Part shown: in pieces, positions 23,791 through 33,000 of the stretch
Layout of the letters: every line of letters starts with the position of its first letter
How positions within the stretch are numbered: position 1 is the first letter of the stretch
The notes under the pieces: generated by a model
The model's input: the letters and a program-made list of their open reading frames with translations, nothing else
Told to the model about the DNA's origin: nothing
Database searches by the model: none
Source: Chryseobacterium pennipullorum
GTDB taxonomy: Bacteria > Bacteroidota > Bacteroidia > Flavobacteriales > Weeksellaceae
Length of the DNA: 48,208 bases
Assembly (NCBI RefSeq): GCF_003384725.1
Contig: NZ_QNVV01000028.1
Span: forward strand, 1-48,208
Reading direction: 5' to 3'
Translations under genes and position numbers: made by a program

Positions 23791-26679
23791 TTAAAACCCG
23801 ACTTCCAGTCCGAAAATAAATGAACGGGCCTGAGGATATCTGCCGGTATCCACACCATACGTTTCCATTCCCACTTCAGGATCAAAGCCGGTATATTTGG
23901 TCATCGTAAACAGGTTATTGGTTGTCACATACACTCTGATTTTATTCACATCAAGTTTCTTGTAAAGTTCCTGTGGCAATGAATATCCTACTGTTAAATT
24001 TTTCAGTCTCAGGTAAGAACCGTCTTCTACATAGAAATCCGATACTTTTGAATAATTACCGCCAGGGTCTCCCTGCATCAGTTTCGGAATATTGGTATTC
24101 GTATTCTGAGGCGTCCAGGCATTCAGGATATCCCGGTCCATATTATAGTTCTGTCCGGTTCCTCCCGGATTTAATGAAATAAATTTCAATCCGTTGAATA
24201 TTTTGTTTCCATATACTCCCTGGAAAAAGAGATTAAGATCAAAATTCTTCCATGTCATGTTGTAGGATAATCCATAAGAGAATTTAGGATATGGATTTCC
24301 CAGATTTACGAAATCATTATTATTTAAGGTTCCAGTATTTCCATCCTTCTTCAGGAACTTAATATCTCCCGGTTTGGCATTGGGCTGAATAAGATTACCA
24401 TTGGCATCTTTATAATTATCAATTTCCGCCTGATTCTGGAAAATTCCGTCGGTTTTGTACCCATAATATGAGTACAGGGATTCACCCACTTTGATACGGG
24501 TAGGCTTCAATACACCTCGTACATTATTACTGTTGACAAAGATCTCATCCACACCGGCTAATTGCTTAACCGTATTTTTCAGTTGACTAAAAGTAGCCCC
24601 CACTGAATAGGTAAAATCACCTGTCTTTTTACTGTTATAATTGATTCCTACCTCAAATCCTTTATCCTGAAACAACCCGGCATTTACATAACGGTCGATA
24701 TAAGTTTCGGTACTTGAAAGATTGACATTGAAGATCTGATCTGTTGAATTTTTGACGAAATAATCAAATTGTAAGGAAAGGCTGTTATGCAGAAAGGAAG
24801 CGTCTACCCCAAAATTGGTTTGCTCAGATTTACCCCATTTCAGATCCGAATTGGGCTTTGTTGTCGCATAATACGCAATATTCTGTGAAGGATCCTGGCC
24901 GAAAATAATATTATTGTCCCGTACCATCAATGGATTCACTGCCTGATAGGAAATTCCACCGAGGTTTCCTAAAATTCCGTAGCTCCCTCTCAGTTTCAGA
25001 TTTGAAAGCCAGGAAATTTCGTTTAGAAAATTCTCTTTGGAAACCACCCATGCCCCCGACACAGAATAATAATTGGCAAATTGATTTTGTTTAGAAACCA
25101 AAGACGTCCCATCTCTTCTTCCCAGTAAACTGATCATGTATTTTCCGGCATAGTCATAGTTGACCCTTGCGAGATAAGATATCAGGGCTTGTTTGTATTT
25201 ATAGCTGTATACTTCTTTATTGGTATCTGCGGCATTTTGAAGATATCTGAAGGCTTCTGCTTCACTTCTGAAGTCAAAAGCTTTTGCTCTGAAACCTTCC
25301 TCGGTTGTTTTCTGAAAAGTAAATCCGGCAAGAGCGTCAAAATGATGTTTACCCCATGTAAATTTGTAGGTAAGGAGCTGCTCGGCAAGAGAAGTTGCAA
25401 CCGTATTAGACTGGTATTCCAGATTATTCGTATCAAATATCTTTCCCACTTCCAGCACTCGTGACGTAAATTCCTTAATATTCCCCAACTTAAAGGTCTG
25501 GGAAAAGTTGGAACGGAATTTCAGATCTTTGGCCAAAGCCACTTCTATGTAAGGATTGATTAAAATCTCATGGGTAGGGTTCTGAATACTGATTCTTTTA
25601 AGATAAGCAACCGGATTGATCATATCTCCATATCCTCCCGCCACGTCAGTGGGCAATCCGGAATAAGCTCCTGTCGGGGTATAGACAGAAACGTTCGGCG
25701 GATAATACATCGCAGCTACCAGGGCTCCTGTATAGCCATTTTTTGTATTCGCAGTATTTCCGTCAGAGTAATTGTAGTACATATTCTCTCCAATCGTCAG
25801 CCAGTCTTTCACCTTATGCTCAGAATTCACTCTGAAATTATATCGCTTTGCCTGGGTATTTAGTAGAATCCCTTCGAGATTTCTGTGGTTCATACCGACA
25901 AAGAATCTTGATTTTTCATTTCCACCCCCAAGGTTCACATTATATTCCTGAATAGTTCCTGTACGGAAAATCTCATCCATCCAGTTGGTTCTGGTAATTC
26001 TTCCGTCAGAATATTTATCCGCATTGAAGGCTAGTGGAAGGCTGTTCAGCTTTCCGGCATTGTCATAGGCCTGGCGCATGACATCCTGAAATTCTGCAGC
26101 ATTTAAAGATTCTTTTAAGCGCCATGCCTGGTTAATACCATATTTAACATCAAAATCTACCGTTAAAGTTCCTTTTTTACCTCTCTTTGTGGTGATCAGA
26201 ATCACCCCTCCGGAAGATCTAGCTCCGTAAATTGCTGCCGAAGCATCTTTAAGAACAGAAATATCCTGAATATCATTAGGATTAATATTAGGCGTTCCGT
26301 TAAAAACCACTCCATCTACAACGTAAAGAGGAGTTTCTCCATTTACCCCTCCCAGACCGCGGATATTCACTTTAGGAGAACCGTTGGGATCTCCGCCTTC
26401 GTTCACCACCGTAACCCCGGGAGCTTTTCCCTGAAGCACTTCTCCTATTCCGGACAAAGATCTTGAACTCAGCTTGTCCAATGAAGCTTCTGCTACAGCA
26501 CCGGACACCTTACTTTTTTTCTGTGTTCCATAACCCACGACGATAACCTCATCGATGGATTTTTCTTTTATACTGTCTTTTTTTTGAGAGAGGAACAATG
26601 GCGATGCTGATATTGCACCAATAAGTAATACCCGGCCCGTGAGATAAGTTACTGAAACCGGGACTTTAAATACATTCAT
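23791..26679 (-). CDS. SusC/RagA-type TonB-linked outer-membrane transporter (pair 1)
   Basis: The 962-aa protein, counted from the ATG at 26679, has a hydrophobic N-terminus, then the SusC signature SIDEVIVVGYGTQKKSKVSGAV, a plug domain with PKVNIRGLGG, TPLYVVDGVVFNG, DIQDISVLKDASAAIYGARSSGGVILITTK, and a C-terminal barrel ending in SFIFGLEVGF. It lacks the N-terminal carboxypeptidase-regulatory-like domain seen in the pair-2 SusC. A TTG start 8 codons upstream falls inside a TAATTTTG promoter element, so it is rejected. It forms an operon with susD and possibly the phosphatase fusion. Energy-dependent import of a phosphorylated organic compound is inferred. Confidence 0.96.
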   Translation of the reverse strand: MNVFKVPVSVTYLTGRVLLIGAISASPLFLSQKKDSIKEKSIDEVIVVGYGTQKKSKVSGAVAEASLDKLSSRSLSGIGEVLQGKAPGVTVVNEGGDPNGSPKVNIRGLGGVNGETPLYVVDGVVFNGTPNINPNDIQDISVLKDASAAIYGARSSGGVILITTKRGKKGTLTVDFDVKYGINQAWRLKESLNAAEFQDVMRQAYDNAGKLNSLPLAFNADKYSDGRITRTNWMDEIFRTGTIQEYNVNLGGGNEKSRFFVGMNHRNLEGILLNTQAKRYNFRVNSEHKVKDWLTIGENMYYNYSDGNTANTKNGYTGALVAAMYYPPNVSVYTPTGAYSGLPTDVAGGYGDMINPVAYLKRISIQNPTHEILINPYIEVALAKDLKFRSNFSQTFKLGNIKEFTSRVLEVGKIFDTNNLEYQSNTVATSLAEQLLTYKFTWGKHHFDALAGFTFQKTTEEGFRAKAFDFRSEAEAFRYLQNAADTNKEVYSYKYKQALISYLARVNYDYAGKYMISLLGRRDGTSLVSKQNQFANYYSVSGAWVVSKENFLNEISWLSNLKLRGSYGILGNLGGISYQAVNPLMVRDNNIIFGQDPSQNIAYYATTKPNSDLKWGKSEQTNFGVDASFLHNSLSLQFDYFVKNSTDQIFNVNLSSTETYIDRYVNAGLFQDKGFEVGINYNSKKTGDFTYSVGATFSQLKNTVKQLAGVDEIFVNSNNVRGVLKPTRIKVGESLYSYYGYKTDGIFQNQAEIDNYKDANGNLIQPNAKPGDIKFLKKDGNTGTLNNNDFVNLGNPYPKFSYGLSYNMTWKNFDLNLFFQGVYGNKIFNGLKFISLNPGGTGQNYNMDRDILNAWTPQNTNTNIPKLMQGDPGGNYSKVSDFYVEDGSYLRLKNLTVGYSLPQELYKKLDVNKIRVYVTTNNLFTMTKYTGFDPEVGMETYGVDTGRYPQARSFIFGLEVGF

Positions 26680-26700
26680 GACATCCTTTTTAATTAGATG

Positions 26701-26708
26701 CAAAATTA
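26701..26708 (-). promoter_or_regulatory. -7 element of SusCD pair 1
   Basis: TAATTTTG on the minus strand fits TAnnTTTG, 21 bases before the ATG at 26679. No clear TTG box is present; the repeat array at 26730-26758 may replace it through an activator. Confidence 0.6.
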
Positions 26709-26729
26709 GAACAGCTCCTCCCTGGACTT

Positions 26730-26758
26730 CATTAAGATTTTCTTATGTTTTTATTAAG
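26730..26758 (-). promoter_or_regulatory. Three 11-bp-spaced CTTAAT-like repeats upstream of SusCD pair 1
   Basis: On the minus strand the 7-mers CTTAATA (26758-26752), CATAAGA (26747-26741) and CTTAATG (26736-26730) are separated by 4-base A/T-rich spacers. The last one ends 21 bases from the -7 element, the same gap as upstream of the PI-PLC gene. Confidence 0.5.
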
Positions 26759-26984
26759 AAACCTCCATTATGTTCGAACAAAATAATTCACCACAAGAAT
26801 ACAACAAACTGTGATTCAATGTGATAAACAATAAAGTAATCATTCCTTCTTTATCCGTCCTTTTATTTCATGTTAATTTTCTTTTAAGTTTAGAATGATT
26901 CCCTACCGAAAACGCTTCAATTAAGCAGAATCGGATTGAATTATTTTCAGATATAATAAATAACAGAGTTCATTATTCTTTTTT

Positions 26985-26992
26985 TACATTTG
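26985..26992 (+). promoter_or_regulatory. -7 element of the SDR gene
   Basis: TACATTTG fits TAnnTTTG and lies 25 bases before the ATG at 27018. The TTG box is not clear. Confidence 0.5.
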
Positions 26993-27017
26993 CTGAAATT
27001 AAAATTATACAGATTAC

Positions 27018-27806
27018 ATGACCATTATCATCACAGGAACCTCATCAGGAATCGGATTTGTGCTGGCCGAATATTTTGGTAAAAAAGGACACAAAGTATA
27101 TGGTTTAAGCAGAAAGCATACGGAGAGCCAGTATTTCAAATCAATCCCTACGGATATCACCGACAATGCTGCGGTTCAAAACTCCATCACGGAAGTATTA
27201 CGGACAGAGACCAGAATTGATGTTCTTGTCAACAATGCCGGAATGGGAATGGTAGGTGCTGTGGAAGATTCTACAAAAGAGGATATTCTAAAATTATTTA
27301 ACCTGAATCTGGTTGGCTCCGTTCAGATGATGAGCGCTGTAATGCCTACTATGCGTGAACATAAATTTGGAAAAATCATTAATGTTTCAAGCATTGGAAG
27401 TGAAATGGGATTGCCTTTTCGTGGATTTTACTCAGCCTCAAAATCAGCGCTGGATAAAGTAACTGAAGCGATGAGATATGAGGTTTATCCTTGGAATATT
27501 GATGTATGCTCTCTTCATTTGGGAGATATCAAAACCAATATTGCTGAAAACAGGGTGATGACTCAGGTTTCCCAGCCTTACAAAAGTGTCTTCGATAAAG
27601 TATATGCTTTGATGAATTCCCACGTGGGCGACGGAACAGAGCCTTTTGAGGTGGCAGAATATATTGAACAGCTCTTAGCAAAAAATAAGTGGAAAGCTCA
27701 TTATTATTTTGGTAAATTCGGACAGAAGATCGGCGTTCCTTTGAAATGGATTCTTCCGCAGGGGACTTACGAGAATTTAATGAAAAAATATAATAAACTG
27801 AGCTAG
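27018..27806 (+). CDS. Short-chain dehydrogenase/reductase (SDR)
   Basis: This 262-aa classical SDR has TGTSSGIG (6-13) for the cofactor loop, NNAGMG (72-77), NVSSIGS with the catalytic Ser near 124-125, and YSASK (138-142) for the catalytic Tyr-Lys. The fold and length fit NAD(P)(H)-dependent oxidoreductases. The substrate cannot be told from the sequence. It is divergent from SusCD pair 1 and shares that control region. Confidence 0.93.
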   Translation: MTIIITGTSSGIGFVLAEYFGKKGHKVYGLSRKHTESQYFKSIPTDITDNAAVQNSITEVLRTETRIDVLVNNAGMGMVGAVEDSTKEDILKLFNLNLVGSVQMMSAVMPTMREHKFGKIINVSSIGSEMGLPFRGFYSASKSALDKVTEAMRYEVYPWNIDVCSLHLGDIKTNIAENRVMTQVSQPYKSVFDKVYALMNSHVGDGTEPFEVAEYIEQLLAKNKWKAHYYFGKFGQKIGVPLKWILPQGTYENLMKKYNKLS

Positions 27807-27931
27807 TTTCAGTTTTATAAAAAGTTATTAATTATTTTAATTTTTAAACCACAGGAGAGGTTAAACAATACTTTAACTTTAATCTTAAAAAGGTTGATTA
27901 CAACAATGATCCATCTGCGGTTTACAGACAT

Positions 27932-29542
27932 TTGGGATTGAAACTGTTTCTGAAAATATTTTTTGTGCTGTTCTGCGTTTTTACCCAAGCGCAGAAAAAG
28001 CAGTATTGGCTTATTGATACGGAAACAAAAGTGAAGAAAAAAGTCAAGGATTCTGTTTCTGCTGTGAAATTTCTGGATTCTCTGGCCCAGAATAATTATT
28101 TTTTCACACAGCTGAAAGAGGTAAAAGTAAAGGGAGACAGTACGGAAATATTCTATGATAAAGGAAAGAATTACAACGAAACCTATGTGGATCTTTCGGA
28201 TGCCATTGTTCAGAAATTAAAAACATCAAAAGCTTTTTTTACCAAAAACCTGGATTCCACGAAGAAAAGCATCAACAAAAGTTATATTGATGAAGGGTAT
28301 TCCTTCAGCAGGATCAAATCTAAATTTAAGGGACAGAAAAACGGATTTCCCGTCGTAGAACTGGATATCAATAAAAATGATAAAAGAACCATCGACGGTT
28401 TTGTAGTGAAAGGCTATGATAAGGTTCCCAAAAGATTCATTAAAAATCTTGAAAAAGAATTTAAAGGAAAAAATTACGATGAAAAGAATCTCCTTGCCAT
28501 CAATAAGAATTTTCAGAGCCATCCATTTGTAACCCTAGAACGCCAGCCCCAGACTTTATTCACCAAGGATTCCACCAATATCTACCTCTTTCTGGAGAAG
28601 AAAAAAACAAATACTTTTGACGGTGTTATAGGGTTTGGAAATGATAAAACCGATAAGTTTACCTTAAACGGTACAATGAATGTGAACTTCAGAAATATGT
28701 TCAATGGTTTCGAAGCAATCAATCTGTATTGGCAGAGAAACCCGGATAAAGGACAGACATTCGACCTTCAGGTTGATATTCCCTATCTTTTTAAGTCGAA
28801 TGTGGGACTGAATACCAAAGTGAACATATACCGCCAGGACTCTACTTTTGCCAACGTCAAATTCCTTCCTGCCTTTTATTATCATATCAATAACCGGAAT
28901 AAAATTGGGCTACGGGCAACTTTGGAAACGTCTACCATCATTGATTCTTTATATGTTCAGGGAAAAGATTATAACAAAAAAGGGATCGGGATCTGGTTTG
29001 AGATGACCGAACCCACAGATATTGATCTGTTCCTTTATAAAACAAGGATCAATGCAGGATATGATTTTCTGACCACTACCTATACAAAAGGAAATACAAA
29101 AGCAACCCAGAACCAGTTTTACTTCTTTGGCGAACATAATTACAATATTTCCGGAAACCACTTCCTGAATATCAAAGGTGAAGGTGCTATGATGGATTCT
29201 AAAGTAGAATTTTCTGCCAATGAACTCTACCGCTTCGGCGGCTGGAACTCTATGCGGGGATTCAATGAGAATTCCCTTGCTGCCGATTTTTATTATTATG
29301 GCAGTTTAGAATACCGGTATCTGATAGGCAGTCAGGCCTTTTTTGATGTCTTCGGACAATACGGGCAGCTCAATAATAAGTCCCTGAATGTAAAACCTAA
29401 ACTCTATAGCGTGGGACTCGGATTTAATTTCTTTATTCCGATCGGGCTGATGAGTTTCCAGCTCTCCAATGGTAATGAATTTGGAAATCCATTTAAGTTC
29501 AATGATATAAAAATCCATTGGGGGATTCTGAGCAGGTTTTAA
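27932..29542 (+). CDS. BamA/TamA-like (Omp85) outer-membrane protein
   Basis: The 536-aa exported protein begins with a hydrophobic stretch (FLKIFFVLFCVFTQAQ). Residues about 30-235 contain POTRA-like units, such as RTIDGFVVKGYDKVPKRFIKNL. The C-terminal ~300 residues form a barrel with alternating strands, the motif GGWNSMRGFNENSL (like the Omp85 RGY/F loop) and a final aromatic strand (HWGILSRF). No ATG fits the frame; TTG at 27932 or 27938 is the best visible start. The frame stays open upstream to a stop at 27845, with a plausible coding segment (DYNNDPSAVYRHLG), so the true start is uncertain. It may assist outer-membrane insertion or translocation of another protein. Confidence 0.75.
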   Translation: MGLKLFLKIFFVLFCVFTQAQKKQYWLIDTETKVKKKVKDSVSAVKFLDSLAQNNYFFTQLKEVKVKGDSTEIFYDKGKNYNETYVDLSDAIVQKLKTSKAFFTKNLDSTKKSINKSYIDEGYSFSRIKSKFKGQKNGFPVVELDINKNDKRTIDGFVVKGYDKVPKRFIKNLEKEFKGKNYDEKNLLAINKNFQSHPFVTLERQPQTLFTKDSTNIYLFLEKKKTNTFDGVIGFGNDKTDKFTLNGTMNVNFRNMFNGFEAINLYWQRNPDKGQTFDLQVDIPYLFKSNVGLNTKVNIYRQDSTFANVKFLPAFYYHINNRNKIGLRATLETSTIIDSLYVQGKDYNKKGIGIWFEMTEPTDIDLFLYKTRINAGYDFLTTTYTKGNTKATQNQFYFFGEHNYNISGNHFLNIKGEGAMMDSKVEFSANELYRFGGWNSMRGFNENSLAADFYYYGSLEYRYLIGSQAFFDVFGQYGQLNNKSLNVKPKLYSVGLGFNFFIPIGLMSFQLSNGNEFGNPFKFNDIKIHWGILSRF

Positions 29543-29547
29543 AAAAA

Positions 29548-29663
29548 GCAGGAAGGCATGGAGTTGGAAACAGGAAGTTTTCTATTGTGCGACCCGCTCT
29601 AATGAAGACTAGCACAGAAGATTAAAAGTAAATTACAGCCCTAAAAAACTTGCAGCTTCCAGC
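29548..29663. repeat. GGAAG-rich imperfect inverted-repeat spacer
   Basis: CAGGAAGGCATGGAG and GGAAACAGGAAG at the left (29548-29577) are roughly complementary to TTGCAGCTTCCAGCC at the right (29650-29664). It contains no gene and is similar in layout to 18759-18895. Confidence 0.45.
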
Positions 29664-29760
29664 CCATAAAATAAACCAAAAACACCTATACAGAACTTAT
29701 TTTTTACTTTACCATTGTGTTAATTATTTCTGTTAAAAAATCTTTAAATCGTATTTTTAT

Positions 29761-29789
29761 TTTAATACATCATTAAAATTCTGGTAATA
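29761..29789 (+). promoter_or_regulatory. 11-bp-spaced TTAA-like repeats upstream of SusCD pair 2
   Basis: TTTAATA (29761-29767), ATTAAAA (29772-29778) and the weaker GGTAATA (29783-29789) recur every 11 bases. A further TTAA pair 11 bases apart is at 29733 and 29744. The -7 element TAAATTTG is at 29799-29806. Confidence 0.4.
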
Positions 29790-29798
29790 CTACCCTGC

Positions 29799-29806
29799 TA
29801 AATTTG
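29799..29806 (+). promoter_or_regulatory. -7 element of SusCD pair 2 / phospholipase C operon
   Basis: TAAATTTG fits TAnnTTTG and lies 11 bases before the ATG, so the leader would be very short. Confidence 0.5.
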
Positions 29807-29817
29807 CCTTCAAAAAA

Positions 29818-32800
29818 ATGAAGAAAACTCTAGCAACTTTTGCAGTTCTTTTACTTCCTCTTTATTTTACAGCTCAGGAAACTGATGTCTCCGGTACTGT
29901 AAAATCTGAAAACGGCATGAGTATTTCGGGTGTAAATATCACTGATAAGAACACAGGTAAAACAGCAACTACCGATGAAAATGGCTATTTTATCATCTCT
30001 GCAAACCCAAAGGATATTCTTGAATTCTTTGCCCCTGATTTTTCTATTTACACTGTTGAGGTTTCTTCAAAAAAACAGTATTCGGTAGTTTTAAAAAAGA
30101 ATCAGGAAAAACAGATTGAAGGCGTAGTGATTACCGCTTTGGGAATTGCCAAAAAGAAAGAAAAAATCGGATATTCTACCCAGGAGGTGGGAACCAAACA
30201 GTTTGAAACCATTACGACACCAAGTATAGGAAATCTTTTCTCAGGACAGGTCGCGGGACTGAACGTATCCAACCCTACAGGAATGCAGCAGGCTCCCCAG
30301 TTTACCTTAAGAGGCAACTCGAATCTGGTGTTTGTGATTGACGGAGTTATTGTAGAAAAGGAAGTATTCCAGAATCTGGATCCCAATAATATAGAAAATA
30401 TCAACGTCCTGAAAGGAGCCACTGCTTCTGCTCTCTATGGATCAAGAGGACGATACGGAGCCATTCTGATTACCACAAAAAATGCGCGGAAGAAAGGGTT
30501 TTCTGTAGAATTCTCACAGAACACGATGATTACAGGAGGGTTTACAAACCTTCCGAAGACACAAACAGAATATGGAAACGGCTCGCATGGAAAGTATGAA
30601 TTTTGGGATGGGGCTGATGGAGGCGTAAATGACGGAGATATGATCTGGGGACCAAAATTTGTTCCGGGTTTGAAGCTTGCACAATGGAACAGTCCCATCA
30701 GGGATAAAGTAAGTGGGCAGGTTATTCCATGGTATGGAGCGGTAACGGGTACACAGTATGATGATAAGTCACGATTTGAAAGAGTTCCGATCGACTGGAA
30801 GTATCATGATAATTTAAATATCTTTCTAAAGCCTGCGGTTATCAATAATAACAATTTTGCCATCAGCTACAGGAATAATAAGGATGTATACCGGTTTTCG
30901 GGGAACTTCATGAATTATGATGACCGGGTTCCCAATTCGTATCTACAGCGATATGGGATCAACTTTTCTTCTGAAAATCATATCAGCGATAAATTCGTTT
31001 TTGATACAAAGTTCAATTTCAACCAGACTTTTACCCCCAATGTTCCCAATTATGAATACAACCCCAGTGGCCATATGTATACCATACTCATCTGGATGGG
31101 AGGTGATGTAGACGGAAATGCACTGAGAAACCATATGTGGATTCCCGGGAAAGAAGGAAGAGCACAGGCCAACTGGAACTATGCCTGGTACAACAACCCA
31201 TGGTTTGGTGCAGAATATTATAAAAACCAGAATACAACCAATATCATCAATGCACAAACAGGCTTAGAATACAAAGCGACCAAGGATTTCTCCGTAAAAG
31301 GGAAAATTTCTCTCGTTGAAAACCACAGTAAAACGGAAGTACTGAGTCCGTATTCTTATTTCAACTACAATGCGCCAAGAAGTGGAGGGTATATTCTGAA
31401 AGATGAAAAAACATGGAACCTCAACTATGATGTATTGGCAACTTACAAGAAAAAGATTTCAGAAAACTTTGACTTTACGATCAATGCCGGTGGTTCTGCC
31501 TTTTACTATAAAAACAATAAAAATGAAAGGTCTACCGATGGATTAAAAGTCCCGGAACTGTACTCTTTCGAGAACTCCATCGGAGCTCTTAAAAATTATA
31601 CCTATCTGAAGGAAAAATTAATCTACAGTGCCTATTCAACAATTGATATTGGCTTGTACAATGCTTTTTTCATCAACATTTCCGGGCGTAATGACTGGTC
31701 TTCCACCTTACCAAAAGCCAACAGGTCTTACTTCTATCCTTCTGCATCGGTAAGCGCCGTCATTTCCAATCTTGTTAAGATGCCCGAATCCATTAATATT
31801 CTGAAGCTTTCAGCTTCGTGGGCAAAAGTAGCATATGACTTCCAGCCCTATTCTATCAGAAACTATTACCTCAATAATAAAGGAATTGCATTCAATGGTA
31901 ACCCTACTTTTTATTATCCGACCACTCTGAATGTTGAAAATTCCTTAAAGCCTGAACAGACAAAATCCTATGAGCTGGGACTAAGTGCAGGCTTTTTGAA
32001 CAATAGAATTACATTGGATGCCACCTACTTCAGAACACTGGATTATAACAACATCCTGCAGTTTCCAAGTGCTGAGTCATCAGGATTCATTTTACAATAC
32101 GTCAATGGTAACGAGTATACAACAAAAGGATTTGAAATTTCCCTTGGCCTTGTTCCGGTAAAAACCTCCGACTTTACATGGAAAACCCTGATCAACTGGA
32201 GCACTTATGAGCAAAAGCTGACTTCCATTTATGAAAATATGCCCAATTATAATAACATCAAGCTGGGAGAAAGAATGGACAGCTATTATGATTATGAATG
32301 GCAAAAATCTCCGGATGGAAAAGTAATCCTGGATGCCAATTCGGGAATGCCGACTAAAGCCAATGCACCAAGTAACCTCGGACATTTTAATCCTGACTGG
32401 ACTTTCGGTTTTAATAACACTTTCAAATACAAAAAACTGTCATTAAATATCGGAATAGACGGAAGCATCGGTGGTGTCATGAGGTCGCAGGTTGTTGAAA
32501 AGATGTGGTGGGGCGGAAAACATCCGAATTCCGTTGCTTACAGGGATCAGGAATACGCCAATCCGGGAACGTATTATTTTGTACCGGATGGAGTGAACTA
32601 TAACCCGGCAACAGGAACCTATACACCTCATACCAAAGCGATAAGCTTCCAGGACTGGGCACAGAACTATCCATATCAGGCCCGGGTAACACAAAGCGAA
32701 AGCGAAGAATTTGCCAATGTTTTCGACAGGACTTTCATTAAGCTGAGATCTGTTATTCTGGAATATGATTTCTCATATCTGCTTAACCCAAAGGGGATGA

Positions 32801-32976
32801 TCAAAAACTTTACCGCCAACATTTCTGCTTATAACCTGGCCATGTGGAAAAAATCGAAGAACCTTTACTCGGATCCGGATTTCCAGATTAGAACGGGTAG
32901 AGAGGGAGACATCACGAATGATATCCAGGATCCATCCAGCAGATGGTTCGGAATCGGATTTAATCTTAAGTTTTAA
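29818..32976 (+). CDS. SusC/RagA-type TonB-linked outer-membrane transporter (pair 2)
   Basis: The 1052-aa protein has a signal peptide at 1-19. A carboxypeptidase-regulatory-like Ig domain (about 20-95: VSGTVKSENGMSISGVNITDKNTGK) follows, then the SusC signature QIEGVVITALGIAKKKEKIGYS. The plug has QFTLRGNSN, LVFVIDGVIVE and ENINVLKGATASALYGSRGRYGAILITTK. The barrel ends SSRWFGIGFNLKF. It is first in a three-gene operon with susD and phospholipase C. Import of products released from phosphocholine-type lipids is a reasonable inference. Confidence 0.96.
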   Translation: MKKTLATFAVLLLPLYFTAQETDVSGTVKSENGMSISGVNITDKNTGKTATTDENGYFIISANPKDILEFFAPDFSIYTVEVSSKKQYSVVLKKNQEKQIEGVVITALGIAKKKEKIGYSTQEVGTKQFETITTPSIGNLFSGQVAGLNVSNPTGMQQAPQFTLRGNSNLVFVIDGVIVEKEVFQNLDPNNIENINVLKGATASALYGSRGRYGAILITTKNARKKGFSVEFSQNTMITGGFTNLPKTQTEYGNGSHGKYEFWDGADGGVNDGDMIWGPKFVPGLKLAQWNSPIRDKVSGQVIPWYGAVTGTQYDDKSRFERVPIDWKYHDNLNIFLKPAVINNNNFAISYRNNKDVYRFSGNFMNYDDRVPNSYLQRYGINFSSENHISDKFVFDTKFNFNQTFTPNVPNYEYNPSGHMYTILIWMGGDVDGNALRNHMWIPGKEGRAQANWNYAWYNNPWFGAEYYKNQNTTNIINAQTGLEYKATKDFSVKGKISLVENHSKTEVLSPYSYFNYNAPRSGGYILKDEKTWNLNYDVLATYKKKISENFDFTINAGGSAFYYKNNKNERSTDGLKVPELYSFENSIGALKNYTYLKEKLIYSAYSTIDIGLYNAFFINISGRNDWSSTLPKANRSYFYPSASVSAVISNLVKMPESINILKLSASWAKVAYDFQPYSIRNYYLNNKGIAFNGNPTFYYPTTLNVENSLKPEQTKSYELGLSAGFLNNRITLDATYFRTLDYNNILQFPSAESSGFILQYVNGNEYTTKGFEISLGLVPVKTSDFTWKTLINWSTYEQKLTSIYENMPNYNNIKLGERMDSYYDYEWQKSPDGKVILDANSGMPTKANAPSNLGHFNPDWTFGFNNTFKYKKLSLNIGIDGSIGGVMRSQVVEKMWWGGKHPNSVAYRDQEYANPGTYYFVPDGVNYNPATGTYTPHTKAISFQDWAQNYPYQARVTQSESEEFANVFDRTFIKLRSVILEYDFSYLLNPKGMIKNFTANISAYNLAMWKKSKNLYSDPDFQIRTGREGDITNDIQDPSSRWFGIGFNLKF

Positions 32977-33000
32977 CTAAAAGTACATCAATTTCAAACA

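Noticed and set aside
26680..26703. TTG start adding eight residues to SusC pair 1
   Set aside because: It overlaps a TAATTTTG -7 element, so it would not be transcribed in full.
30102..30422. Antisense open frames inside the SusC, PLC and guaB genes
   Set aside because: They are frame shadows of strongly supported genes and show no independent features.
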